In this document: positions 33,712 through 41,721 of the stretch, in pieces
How the letters are laid out: every line of letters starts with the position of its first letter
Position numbering within the stretch: position 1 is the stretch's first letter
From: Bacillota bacterium
GTDB taxonomy: Bacteria > Bacillota > Clostridia > Lachnospirales > Lachnospiraceae
Length of the DNA: 64,000 nt
Reading direction: 5' to 3'
Assembly (NCBI GenBank): GCA_023399055.1
Contig: JAEWQV010000014.1
Location: 1-64,000, forward strand
The notes under the pieces: model-generated
Told to the model about the DNA's origin: nothing
Databases searched by the model: none
What the model saw: the letters and a program-made list of their open reading frames with translations, nothing else
Program-made: the position numbers and the translations under genes

Positions 33712-34944
33712 TTATTCTGCCATAAACCGATGGAAGGCTTTCTTGCCCTTACGGACCAGCAATGCACCATCCTGGTCAAAATCATCGGCTGTAAATACTT
33801 TAGAGAAATCGGTCACCTTGATCTCGTTAACAGTCACGCCGCCCTGCTCAATGGTACGCCTTGCATCGGAACGGGAGGTGGAAAGCTTGGCATCACACAT
33901 CATGGTGATCAGGTCGATCCCCTCTGCAAATCTCACGCCCAGATAGGTGGTAGTAGGAATATCCTCCGATTTCATACCTCCCCCGAATAAGGCTCTTGCA
34001 GCTTCCTGGGCTTTGGTTGCCTCTTCCTCACCATGGACAATCTTGGTTATCTCAAAGGCCAGAACCTCCTTGGCATGATTAATCTCAGCATCCTTTAAAG
34101 AGCCAAGGCGTCTTACTTCATCCATCGGCAGGAAGGTTAACAGCCCCAAGCATTCCTCAACCTTTACATCCTCGATATTTCTCCAGTACTGATAGAATTC
34201 GTAGGGGGTTGTCTTATTGGGATCCAACCATACGGCACCCTTCATGGTCTTGCCCATCTTGATTCCCTCACTGGTGGTCAGAAGCTTAAAGGTTAATCCA
34301 AAAGCAGGCTTCTGTTCCTTACGACGGATTAAATCAACTCCTCCGAGAATATTGGACCATTGGTCGTTGCCGCCTAACTGAAGGGAACAGCCGTATAATT
34401 TGTTCAGCTTCCAGAAGTCATAGGACTGCATCAGCATATAGTTGAATTCAAAGAAGGTCAGACCCTTCTCCATGCGCTGCTTATAGCAATCGGCAGTCAG
34501 CATTTTATTCACTGAGAAGTGGATTCCGATTTCTCTTAAAAATTCCACATAGTTCAGATCCAGCAGCCAGTCCGCATTATTCGCAATGATGGCCTTACCG
34601 TCACTAAAGTCGATAAAACGGGAAAGCTGCTTCTGGAAGCAGTCCGCGTTGTGCTGGATGGTTTCGACCGTCATCAGAGTGCGCATGTCGGATTTACCGG
34701 TGGGATCACCAATCATGGTTGTCCCGCCGCCCAGAAGGGCAATTGGCTTGTGACCTGCGCGCTGCATATGCATCATGGCCATAACGGTAAGAAAATGTCC
34801 GGCGGTCAGGCTGTCGGCAGTGGCATCAAATCCTATATAAAAGGTCATGGATTCCTTTCCTAATAATTCTCGAACTTCCTCCTCATGGGTACATTGTTCA
34901 ATGAACCCACGCTCCAATAATATGTCATAAACATTGGTTGACAT
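33712..34944 (-). CDS. tyrS: Tyrosyl-tRNA synthetase
   Basis: A 410-residue class I synthetase that charges tRNA-Tyr. The HIGH-like motif is in FDATADSLTAGHFLTVMAMM, the KMSKS-like signature is EGIKMGKTMKG, and the tyrosine-binding QSYDFWKLNK and LQLGGNDQWSNI are present. A C-terminal S4 RNA-binding domain (STSRSDARRTIEQGGVTVN) completes the usual TyrRS layout. The ATG at 34944 follows AAGGAGGAAAACCG; the longer reading frame upstream is untranslated leader. I did not find T-box leader motifs between its promoter and start. Confidence 0.97.
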   Translation of the reverse strand: MSTNVYDILLERGFIEQCTHEEEVRELLGKESMTFYIGFDATADSLTAGHFLTVMAMMHMQRAGHKPIALLGGGTTMIGDPTGKSDMRTLMTVETIQHNADCFQKQLSRFIDFSDGKAIIANNADWLLDLNYVEFLREIGIHFSVNKMLTADCYKQRMEKGLTFFEFNYMLMQSYDFWKLNKLYGCSLQLGGNDQWSNILGGVDLIRRKEQKPAFGLTFKLLTTSEGIKMGKTMKGAVWLDPNKTTPYEFYQYWRNIEDVKVEECLGLLTFLPMDEVRRLGSLKDAEINHAKEVLAFEITKIVHGEEEATKAQEAARALFGGGMKSEDIPTTTYLGVRFAEGIDLITMMCDAKLSTSRSDARRTIEQGGVTVNEIKVTDFSKVFTADDFDQDGALLVRKGKKAFHRFMAE

Positions 34945-35005
34945 CGGTTTTCCTCCTTGTTTGTCATTGACTGAGGTTCTTATGCAAGAACCCTTAACTA
35001 AAGAC

Positions 35006-35034
35006 ATTATAAATGATTACATTTTATATTTCAA
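35006..35034 (-). promoter_or_regulatory. tyrS promoter
   Basis: Minus strand TTGAAA (35034-35029), 17 bases, TATAAT (35011-35006). The short leader (about 55 nt) contains the hairpin GGTTCTT-GCAT-AAGAACC. Confidence 0.65.
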
Positions 35035-35135
35035 TGAAAAGCATCCCAAAATTATAAAAGTATTTGCAGTGTTTAAGTGTGTCAATCAAAAAACTGTATT
35101 ATGTTTTGCATTACAGGATTTACGTTTTATAATTA

Positions 35136-35184
35136 TTGACAAACCGGCTACTGCGTGTTACTATATAGCAGTAGTAAGTAACAC
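35136..35184 (+). promoter_or_regulatory. PadR-module promoter with overlapping operator
   Basis: TTGACA (35136-35141), 17 bases, TACTAT (35159-35164). The inverted repeat GTGTTACT (35155-35162) / AGTAACAC (35177-35184) covers the -10 box. PadR proteins usually repress their own operon at such dyads, so this is the likely autoregulatory operator. Confidence 0.65.
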
Positions 35185-35223
35185 TTCATACAAGTCATAC
35201 AGAATAGTTAAGGAGGGATTATA

Positions 35224-35550
35224 CTGGAAAACCTGACGGAAATGCTCAAAGGCGTGCTTGAGGGCTGCGTCCTTGAAATTATAAGCCGCAAAGAAACCTA
35301 TGGCTACGAAATTACGCGACGGCTGAACGCCCTGGGCTTCACAGATGTTGTGGATGGAACGGTGTATACCATTCTAATCCGGCTTGAAAAAAACAAGCTG
35401 GTAGAGATCACCAAAAAACCATCCGATATGGGGCCGCCACGAAAGTTTTTCACGCTCAACGATGCGGGGCGCGAGGAACTGCGGAGATTCTGGGAAAAAT
35501 GGGAGTTTGTCGCGTCAAAAATGAACGAGTTAAAGGAGAAGAAATCATGA
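35224..35550 (+). CDS. PadR family transcriptional regulator, probable CTG start
   Basis: A winged-helix repressor of about 108 residues. Family members begin M-E-N-L-T-E-M-L-K-G, and the codons after CTG at 35224 read exactly ENLTEMLKG, with AAGGAGGG six bases upstream of that CTG. The first ATG, at 35242, would drop six conserved residues and has no ribosome binding site. The HTH includes TYGYEITRRLNALGF and the wing GTVYTILIRLEKNKL. It is the first gene of an operon with DUF1048 proteins and an ABC exporter, and such PadR proteins control drug exporters. Confidence 0.9.
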   Translation: MENLTEMLKGVLEGCVLEIISRKETYGYEITRRLNALGFTDVVDGTVYTILIRLEKNKLVEITKKPSDMGPPRKFFTLNDAGREELRRFWEKWEFVASKMNELKEKKS

Positions 35551-35894
35551 ATTTTTGGGAAAGGATCACAGGCAGCGATATGACTAAAGAATTGAAAGCT
35601 TTTGAATCGCGAGCAAAAAACCTTCCGGCTGATTATCAAGCTGCATGGGAAAAAATCAAGCTCAATATATGGCCGCACACAGATTTCACCGGTCGCAACC
35701 TCATGCCAATTCTTGACGGTGTACTCGGCCTGCTCGAAGAAGCGGCGGCGGACGGTCAGAGTGTCCAAGAGGTCTTGGGCGACGACATCAAAGGCTTCTG
35801 TTCCGCGCTGGCTGGCGAAGAAGGGGCAAAGTCTATTCGCGACAAGTGGCGCGAGCAACTCAACAATAATATCGCTAAAAAATTAGGCAAATAG
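35547..35894 (+). CDS. DUF1048 family protein (first copy)
   Basis: A 115-residue small helical protein starting MNFWERITGSDMTKELKAFE; its ATG overlaps the PadR stop codon (ATGA). Segments such as LPADYQAAWEKIKLNIWPHTDFTG and LEEAAADGQSVQEVLGDDIKGFC are characteristic of DUF1048. The family nearly always sits between a PadR regulator and an ABC-2 exporter, so it probably assists the exporter or modulates the regulator; its biochemical role is unknown. Confidence 0.88.
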   Translation: MNFWERITGSDMTKELKAFESRAKNLPADYQAAWEKIKLNIWPHTDFTGRNLMPILDGVLGLLEEAAADGQSVQEVLGDDIKGFCSALAGEEGAKSIRDKWREQLNNNIAKKLGK

Positions 35895-35903
35895 GGGGAT
35901 AAC

Positions 35904-36299
35904 ATGAGAATACAAGATATCATCGAAGGCAAAAAAGAGTGGCGGGCGCACATGGCGCGCGTCAAGGCGCTCCCGCAAGAGTATCAGATTGTTTATAAAG
36001 AGATTCAAAAATATCTCTTTCGGGTCGGCCCTGTTGAGATGTCTGATGGGCTGACAGACGGAACGGATTTGTTCTCGGGGATTGTCGATCTTTTTGAAGA
36101 GGGCGTGGCCCGGGGGAAAGGCGTGCTTGAAGTGACGGGCCATGATGTAGCGGCTTTCTGCGACGATCTGATCAAGGATTCCAAAACAAACTCAGACATC
36201 TTGCAGGATTCTGTGAACCAAGAAGCTTATAGGGCCATAAAAAAGGATATGTGTCAAACAAAGGAAAAAGAGGGTGACCGGGATGGAAAAAGCAATTGA
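35904..36299 (+). CDS. DUF1048 family protein (second copy)
   Basis: A 131-residue paralogue of the gene nine bases upstream, sharing LPQEYQIVYKEIQKYLF and GVLEVTGHDVAAFCDDLI. The C-terminus is extended and charged (KEKEGDRDGKSN) and runs into the start of the ABC ATPase gene, overlapping it by 17 bases. Two tandem DUF1048 genes are a common arrangement in PadR-linked ABC operons. Function unknown. Confidence 0.87.
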   Translation: MRIQDIIEGKKEWRAHMARVKALPQEYQIVYKEIQKYLFRVGPVEMSDGLTDGTDLFSGIVDLFEEGVARGKGVLEVTGHDVAAFCDDLIKDSKTNSDILQDSVNQEAYRAIKKDMCQTKEKEGDRDGKSN

Positions 36300-37041
36300 A
36301 ATAAAAGGGCTGCAAAAGTCCTACAAACAGCTTCATGTCCTGAAAGGTGTGGATTTTGAGGTGGAAAAAGGCAGTATTTTCGCCTTGCTCGGCTCCAACG
36401 GCGCGGGTAAGACGACGATTGTCAGAATCCTCACCACGCTGCTTAAACCGGACAGCGGGAACGCTGCCGTCAACGGCTTCGACATTACATCAAAGCCTGA
36501 TTTTGTACGGCAGTCAATCAGCCTGACCGGGCAATTCGCCGCCGTGGACGAGGTGTTGACCGGGCGGGAAAATCTTATTATGATCTCCAAGCTGCGGCAC
36601 CTTGCCAATCCACGTCAAGTGGCTGATGATCTGCTGAAACGCTTTGACCTGACCGACGCCGCCGACCGCAGGGTTTCCACCTATTCGGGCGGTATGCGCC
36701 GCAGGCTCGACATTGCTATGAGTCTTGTGGGAAAGCCGCAGCTTATCTTCCTCGACGAGCCGACTACTGGGCTTGACCCCGAAGGACGCATTAAGGTTTG
36801 GAGTACTGTAAAAGAGCTTGCTGATAATGGCACAACGGTGTTCCTGACCACGCAGTATCTGGAGGAAGCCGAGCAGCTTGCAGACCGAATCGCCATTCTG
36901 CATGAAGGGAAAATTATCGCGAATGGCACCCTTGATGAACTGAAAAAACTGTTTCCGCCAACAAAGGTGGAGTATGTGGAAAAACAGCCGACCTTGGAGG
37001 AGATATTCCTCGCAATCATCGGCAAGAAGGAGGTAGAGTAA
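36283..37041 (+). CDS. ABC transporter ATP-binding protein, DrrA-like
   Basis: A 252-residue ATPase for an ABC-2 exporter. Walker A is LLGSNGAGKTTIVRIL, the signature YSGGMRRRLDIAMSL, Walker B LIFLDEPTTGLDP, and the H-loop TVFLTTQYLEEAEQLADRIA has Gln-Tyr after the threonines, typical of the daunorubicin-resistance (DrrA) group where histidine is replaced. ATG 36283 follows GAGGGTG. It energises the permease encoded immediately downstream and probably expels a hydrophobic drug or peptide. Confidence 0.95.
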   Translation: MEKAIEIKGLQKSYKQLHVLKGVDFEVEKGSIFALLGSNGAGKTTIVRILTTLLKPDSGNAAVNGFDITSKPDFVRQSISLTGQFAAVDEVLTGRENLIMISKLRHLANPRQVADDLLKRFDLTDAADRRVSTYSGGMRRRLDIAMSLVGKPQLIFLDEPTTGLDPEGRIKVWSTVKELADNGTTVFLTTQYLEEAEQLADRIAILHEGKIIANGTLDELKKLFPPTKVEYVEKQPTLEEIFLAIIGKKEVE

Positions 37042-37809
37042 ATGGAAACCGTAAAGAAACACTTTTTCAGCGACATGGGCGTTATGCTTGGACGTTCCAT
37101 GCGCCATATTTTCCGCAGCATGGATACCATTATCACGGTCTGCATCACTCCGATTGCGATGATGCTGCTGTTTGTATATGTGTTGGGTGGTGCGATTCAA
37201 ACCGGTACAGGCAATTATGTAAATTATCTGCTCCCCGGCATTCTCCTGATTGCGATAGCGAGCGGCATCTCCTATACGGCTTACCGTCTTTTTATGGATA
37301 TGAAAAGCGGCATCTTCGAACGGTTCCACTCCATGCCGATTGCTCGTTCAGCTGCACTATGGGGTCATGTGCTAACCTCACTGGTATCCAATGCGATTTC
37401 GGTTATCGTCATCATAATCGTGGCGCTTATTATGGGCTTCCGTTCATCGGCGGGAGTGTTGTCATGGCTTGCTGTGGCCGGGATACTAGTGCTGTTTACG
37501 CTGGCCTTGACATGGATCGCGGCGATTGCCGGACTGTCCGCAAAATCGGTGGACGGCGCAGGCGCCTTTTCCTACCCGCTTATCTTCCTGCCGTTTATCA
37601 GCTCGGCGTTTGTGCCCACAGATTCGATGCCGCCGATTGTCCGTGCCTTTGCTGAAAACCAGCCAGTTACTTCGATAGTGGATGCCATCCGCGCGCTGCT
37701 TGCGAGGCAGCCTGTCGGCAATGATATTTGGATTGCACTCGCTTGGTGCTTAGGGATACTGATTGTTGCATATCTGTTTGCGATGCGCGCATACAAACAG
37801 AAAGCTTAA
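37042..37809 (+). CDS. ABC-2 type permease, DrrB-like
   Basis: A 255-residue membrane subunit beginning at the base after the ATPase stop codon. Six membrane helices include ITVCITPIAMMLLFVYVLGGA and SVIVIIIVALIMGF, and ERFHSMPIARSAALWGHVL is the coupling region of ABC-2 permeases. Together with the ATPase it forms an exporter. Base composition of the whole PadR operon is more GC-rich by eye than its neighbours, and codons ending in G or C are frequent, suggesting transfer from another lineage. Confidence 0.94.
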   Translation: METVKKHFFSDMGVMLGRSMRHIFRSMDTIITVCITPIAMMLLFVYVLGGAIQTGTGNYVNYLLPGILLIAIASGISYTAYRLFMDMKSGIFERFHSMPIARSAALWGHVLTSLVSNAISVIVIIIVALIMGFRSSAGVLSWLAVAGILVLFTLALTWIAAIAGLSAKSVDGAGAFSYPLIFLPFISSAFVPTDSMPPIVRAFAENQPVTSIVDAIRALLARQPVGNDIWIALAWCLGILIVAYLFAMRAYKQKA

Positions 37810-37866
37810 TGTTTGCAGGCATTAAAATGATGATGGTCAAAAAAAATCAGGTAAAGGGATAGTAGA

Positions 37867-37968
37867 GTGTGTAAATACGAGTGGATATTATGCCCGGTCT
37901 GTGGCAGCAAAACACGGGTCAAGATACGTGTATTGTTGTGTCATATCTGCCTTCAGGATACCATATAA
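37867..37968 (+). pseudogene. Truncated cysteine-rich KTR-family gene
   Basis: A GTG-started 33-codon frame reads MCKYEWILCPVCGSKTRVKI, then LCHICLQDTI and stop. The opening M-C-K-x-E-W-I-L-C-P-V-C-G-x-K-T-R is the signature of the cysteine-rich KTR proteins carried by conjugative elements and resistance cassettes of Firmicutes. The normal middle part is missing and the last cysteine pair is fused early, so this copy is decayed. It marks the end of the PadR/ABC module. Confidence 0.6.
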
Positions 37969-37996
37969 TGTATCAGATGATACAAGCACCGTTTGT

Positions 37997-38120
37997 TTCT
38001 TTCATAGGAAATTACGTCCTATGAAAGAACCCTCCGGGGGATGCGCAGCTTCGCGCGCAGAACAAAACTGTGCTTTGGAAGCTTTTTATTGCGAGTGTGT
38101 GCGAAGCACACTTTTGTTCT
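37997..38120 (+). repeat. Composite fold-back repeats after the KTR remnant
   Basis: A perfect 13-bp hairpin TTCTTTCATAGGA / TCCTATGAAAGAA (37997-38029) is followed by arms AGAACAAAACTGTGC (38059-38073) / GCACACTTTTGTTCT (38106-38120, one mismatch) that compete with an inner hairpin GTGTGC-GAA-GCACAC (38097-38111) ending in TTTTG. It may be a terminator plus a REP/MITE-like element. No gene is seen in 37969-38142. Confidence 0.55.
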
Positions 38121-38142
38121 CTGATTCGGGAGGAGGTATCGG

Positions 38143-38757
38143 GTGGATAAAAGGGTTGAAGATAAGATGGTACAGCAGATTGAGAAAAGCCTGCATAATA
38201 ATATGAATGAGGATCTGTTCCTGACCGGGCGCATCTATGATAAGGGAAAGCTACCGAAGAATGCTCTGAACAAGGGAGCGGAAAGTGCACTGGACGGCCC
38301 GGCGGAGGCTGCGGAGGATAACCCTCTGGTTTCCCTGGATTATTATAATCCCTCCATACCGTTATCCAGGGCGGAGTACATCAGGCAGGCCAGAGAATCC
38401 TGCCTTCGTCAGTTAAGCATGATGCAAAGCACAGCGAGAGCCTATGACAGTTATTATCTGGACAGCGCATTGCAGAATGCCGAGCAGGAGCAGGGGCGGA
38501 AGGGAAAGCCTCTCAGACTGTTCCAGGAGGGACAACATTACACAGCTGACGAGGAAGATGATTTGAGAGAGATGGCGGCCTTTCGGTTCCTTGTGATTCG
38601 AATGGTCTGTGCGCTGGTGCTGTTTCTCAGCATATTCCTGATTGATAAGCTGGATTTTAGCGTCGGGAGCTTTACACCCGCCAAGATCCAGGAATATGTT
38701 ACAGGGAAGGATAGTCTGAAGGAACTGGAGAACTTTGTGATAACTTTGTTGAAGTAG
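38143..38757 (+). CDS. Uncharacterised single-pass membrane protein
   Basis: A 204-residue protein with a GTG start at 38143 and GGAGGAGG upstream. I do not recognise the family. It is mostly hydrophilic and helical (MVQQIEKSLHNNM, YIRQARESCLRQLSMM), with one transmembrane helix near residues 152-170 (VIRMVCALVLFLSIFLIDKL) and a short extracellular tail ending ELENFVITLLK. It begins just beyond the fold-back repeats and is followed by a promoter for the radical-SAM operon, so it appears to be a lone gene. Confidence 0.75.
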   Translation: MDKRVEDKMVQQIEKSLHNNMNEDLFLTGRIYDKGKLPKNALNKGAESALDGPAEAAEDNPLVSLDYYNPSIPLSRAEYIRQARESCLRQLSMMQSTARAYDSYYLDSALQNAEQEQGRKGKPLRLFQEGQHYTADEEDDLREMAAFRFLVIRMVCALVLFLSIFLIDKLDFSVGSFTPAKIQEYVTGKDSLKELENFVITLLK

Positions 38758-38797
38758 CCAACCTGCTGCTTGTTGGGATTAAATCTGGTTTTGTTCG

Positions 38798-38826
38798 TTG
38801 TAATTTCATCTTATATCAGTTATAAT
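38798..38826 (+). promoter_or_regulatory. Promoter of the radical-SAM operon
   Basis: TTGTAA (38798-38803), 17 bases, TATAAT (38821-38826). Confidence 0.65.
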
Positions 38827-38844
38827 ATCGTAAAGATACAGGAT

Positions 38845-38888
38845 AGCGTGTTAGAATACTTATTCAAGGTCAAGTATTTTAACACGCT
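38845..38888 (+). promoter_or_regulatory. Leader hairpin of the radical-SAM operon
   Basis: Arms AGCGTGTTAGAATACTT (38845-38861) and AAGTATTTTAACACGCT (38872-38888) pair over 17 bases with one mismatch. It starts about 12 bases after the predicted transcription start. No T-run follows, so it may act as an mRNA stabiliser, a protein site or an attenuator stem. Confidence 0.5.
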
Positions 38889-38925
38889 CTGGTATTGTCA
38901 ACTGTATGGATGAAAGGATCAGAGA

Positions 38926-40830
38926 ATGAGAAAATTAGCACTTTCCGATGAAGTATTATTAACGGTTGAAAAGCCTGCCAGATATATCGGCGGGGAAGTC
39001 AACATGAAGATAAAGGACCCAGACAAGGTGGATATCCGCTTTTGCATGTGTTTTCCGGATGTATATGAGATAGGCATGTCACATCTGGGAATCCAGATAT
39101 TATATGATATGTTCAACCGGCGCGAGGACACTTACTGTGAACGGGTTTATTCTCCTTGGGTGGATCTGGACAAGATTATGCGGGAACAGAAGATACCGCT
39201 CTTTGCTCTGGAAAGCCAGCAGCCTGTGAAGAATTTTGATTTTCTTGGAATCACTCTGCAATATGAGATGTGTTATACCAATATTTTGCAGGTGCTTGAA
39301 CTGTCCCAGATACCTCTCTATGCCAAGGACCGTACCGAGGAGCATCCCATTGTGATCGGAGGAGGCCCCTGCAGCTACAATCCGGAGCCTATTGCGGATT
39401 TTTTTGATTTCTTCTATATCGGAGAAGGCGAGTCGGCGTACCATGAGATACTGGACGCCTACAAGGAATGCAAAAAGGCTGGAGCAACAAGGAAAGAATA
39501 TCTGGAGAGAGTGGCACAGATTGAGGGAATGTATGTGCCTGCTTTTTATGATGTAAGCTATAAATCAGACGGTACCCTGGAACGGATGGAACCGAACAAT
39601 GCCCATGCTCCGCGGTCGGTAAAGAAGCAGGTGGAGATGAACTTAAGTGAAACCTTCTATCCGACAACTCCGCTGGTGCCGTTTATTAAAGCAACCCAGG
39701 ACAGGGTGGTGCTGGAGATTCAAAGAGGCTGTATTCGGGGCTGCCGTTTCTGTCAGGCAGGGATGATTTACCGTCCCACCAGAGAGCGCAGCATCGATTA
39801 TCTGAAGAAATGCGCCTATGAGATGTTATCCTCCACAGGGCATGAGGAAATTTCTCTAAGCTCTTTAAGTTCAAGTGATTATTCCTGTCTTCAGGAACTG
39901 GTATACTTCCTCATTGATGAATTCGGCTCCAAAGGTGTGAATATTTCCCTGCCGTCCCTGCGTATCGATGCCTTTGCGCTGGATGTTATGAGCAAGGTTC
40001 AGGATATCCGCAAGAGCAGCCTTACCTTCGCCCCGGAAGCGGGAACCCAGCGGCTTCGGGATGTGGTCAATAAGGGACTGACGGAGGAAGCCATTCTCGG
40101 CGGTGCCATGAAGGCTTTCCAGAGCGGCTGGAACCGGGTTAAGCTGTATTTTATGCTGGGACTTCCCACGGAGACATTGGAGGATATCGAGGGAATTGCT
40201 GTCTTGTCCGACCGGATTGCAAGAGAATATTATACGATACCGAAGGATCAGAGAAATGGCAAGGTGAGCGTTACCGCCAGCACCTCCTTCTTTGTTCCGA
40301 AGCCTTTTACCCCGTTCCAGTGGTCCAGAATGATTAATGGCAAGGAATACGTGGAGCGGCAGCGCCACCTTAAGAGTAAGTTCAATGAGCAGTTAAACCG
40401 GAAGAGCCTGAAATACAACTGGCACGAAGCAGAGCTTACCGAGCTGGAGGGTGTATTTGCAAGGGGTGACCGCAGAGTGAGCGGGGCAATCTATGACGCT
40501 TATATGGATGGCTGCCTCTACGATTCCTGGTCGGAGCATTTTAATCATGCCAAATGGATGAAGGCCTTTGAGAAAAACGGAGTTGATATGGAATTCTACA
40601 ACGGTAGAGAACGTGCTGAGGACGAGCTTTTCCCCTGGGACTTTATCGATGTAGGTGTAACCAAAGCCTTTTTGCTGAGGGAATATAAAAGAGCCAAAGC
40701 GGAGAAGGTAACTCCCAACTGCAGACAAGCCTGTGTAAATTGCGGTGCCAAGGAATTCGGCGGTGGAGTTTGCTTTGCGGAAGGCTTGAGCTATGAGACT
40801 GGGGAGGTTACCGATGAAGGCAAGAATTAA
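38926..40830 (+). CDS. TIGR03960 family B12-binding-domain radical SAM protein
   Basis: A 634-residue enzyme with an N-terminal B12-binding-like domain (PDVYEIGMSHLGIQILYDM, ITLQYEMCYTNILQVLELS) and a radical SAM core whose iron-sulfur ligands are C269, C273 and C276 in RGCIRGCRFCQAGM. SLSSLSSSDYSCL and FAPEAGTQRLRDVVNKGL are family hallmarks, and a C-terminal cysteine cluster (CRQACVNCGAKEFGGGVC) is present. It overlaps the TIGR03936 partner gene by 17 bases. The pair is regularly found beside RNase E/G and rplU in Firmicutes, which suggests a tRNA or ribosome modification. The reaction is not established. Confidence 0.95.
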   Translation: MRKLALSDEVLLTVEKPARYIGGEVNMKIKDPDKVDIRFCMCFPDVYEIGMSHLGIQILYDMFNRREDTYCERVYSPWVDLDKIMREQKIPLFALESQQPVKNFDFLGITLQYEMCYTNILQVLELSQIPLYAKDRTEEHPIVIGGGPCSYNPEPIADFFDFFYIGEGESAYHEILDAYKECKKAGATRKEYLERVAQIEGMYVPAFYDVSYKSDGTLERMEPNNAHAPRSVKKQVEMNLSETFYPTTPLVPFIKATQDRVVLEIQRGCIRGCRFCQAGMIYRPTRERSIDYLKKCAYEMLSSTGHEEISLSSLSSSDYSCLQELVYFLIDEFGSKGVNISLPSLRIDAFALDVMSKVQDIRKSSLTFAPEAGTQRLRDVVNKGLTEEAILGGAMKAFQSGWNRVKLYFMLGLPTETLEDIEGIAVLSDRIAREYYTIPKDQRNGKVSVTASTSFFVPKPFTPFQWSRMINGKEYVERQRHLKSKFNEQLNRKSLKYNWHEAELTELEGVFARGDRRVSGAIYDAYMDGCLYDSWSEHFNHAKWMKAFEKNGVDMEFYNGRERAEDELFPWDFIDVGVTKAFLLREYKRAKAEKVTPNCRQACVNCGAKEFGGGVCFAEGLSYETGEVTDEGKN

Positions 40831-41647
40831 ATTTCAAAAATACGGCGCGATGAAATTTGTTGGTCATCTGGATGTGATGCGATATTTCCAGAAGGCATTT
40901 CGCCGGGCCAATATCGATAGTGAATACAGTAAGGGCTTCAGCCCTCATCAGATTATGTCCTTCGCAGCACCGCTGGGAGTGGGGCTGACCAGTGACGGCG
41001 AATATCTGGATGTTCAGCTGTTGTCTGCCCAAGAGCCGGACATCATGATTGAGCGGATGAATGCAGTCATTACGGAGGGCTTTCGAATCATTGGGTATCG
41101 TCCGCTGTTAGAAGCGGAAGCCAATACAAAGACAGTAACAGCCATGTCTTTGGTGGCATCGGCAGATTATCTGGTTTCCCTGAAGGATGGCTACCCTATT
41201 CGAGAGGATATCAATAGCCCCGAGAACTTCCAAAAAGCATTTGAGGAGTTTATGCAGCTGCCTGAGATTGTGATTGATAAAAAGACAAAGAAGAGCGAAA
41301 AAGAAGTTGATATTAAAGCAATGATTACCCTTGTCGCTTTTTCCGAAGAGGAATATGCAAATAAGCGCAGATCCACCCTACAGGTGCATCTTCTGGAAGG
41401 ACAAGAAGCAGGTAATGATAATCTGGCGGATAGCGCGGCGGAGGTCTACGAGAACGGTATTAAGCTCTATCTTCAAGTGGACACCGGAAGTGCGGCGAAT
41501 CTGAAGCCGGAGCTGGTGATGGAGGCTTTTTCCGAATATCTGGGAATCCCATATAACCACTTTGCATGGCAGGTCCACCGTCTGGAGGTGTATACCAGAG
41601 ACGGCGAGACGGGAAAGTTAGCGGCTCTGGATCAGGTGGAACGATAA
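40814..41647 (+). CDS. TIGR03936 family radical SAM-associated protein (DUF2344)
   Basis: A 277-residue partner of the upstream radical SAM enzyme; in some bacteria the two are fused. Start at 40814 has GGGGAGGTT just upstream. The N-terminal MKARIKFQKYGAMKFVGHLD and RRANIDSEYSKGFSPHQIMSFAAPLGVGL are diagnostic. It contains no iron-sulfur motif, so it probably recruits substrate or stabilises the enzyme. It overlaps its partner and is separated by 74 bases from the RNase E/G gene, forming an operon. Confidence 0.93.
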   Translation: MKARIKFQKYGAMKFVGHLDVMRYFQKAFRRANIDSEYSKGFSPHQIMSFAAPLGVGLTSDGEYLDVQLLSAQEPDIMIERMNAVITEGFRIIGYRPLLEAEANTKTVTAMSLVASADYLVSLKDGYPIREDINSPENFQKAFEEFMQLPEIVIDKKTKKSEKEVDIKAMITLVAFSEEEYANKRRSTLQVHLLEGQEAGNDNLADSAAEVYENGIKLYLQVDTGSAANLKPELVMEAFSEYLGIPYNHFAWQVHRLEVYTRDGETGKLAALDQVER

Positions 41648-41721
41648 AAGAACGCCTTGGAAGCAAATAGAAAGGGAAACTTCGAAGGCATATTTTCAAA
41701 AATAACAACAGGGGAGCTGGA

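Noticed and set aside
34945..35135. Possible T-box leader for tyrS
   Set aside because: The leader between promoter and start is about 55 bases, with no T-box sequence or specifier stem.
34934..35236. 100-codon plus-strand ORF between tyrS and padR
   Set aside because: It overlaps the tyrS start, crosses the PadR promoter and operator and has no ribosome binding site.
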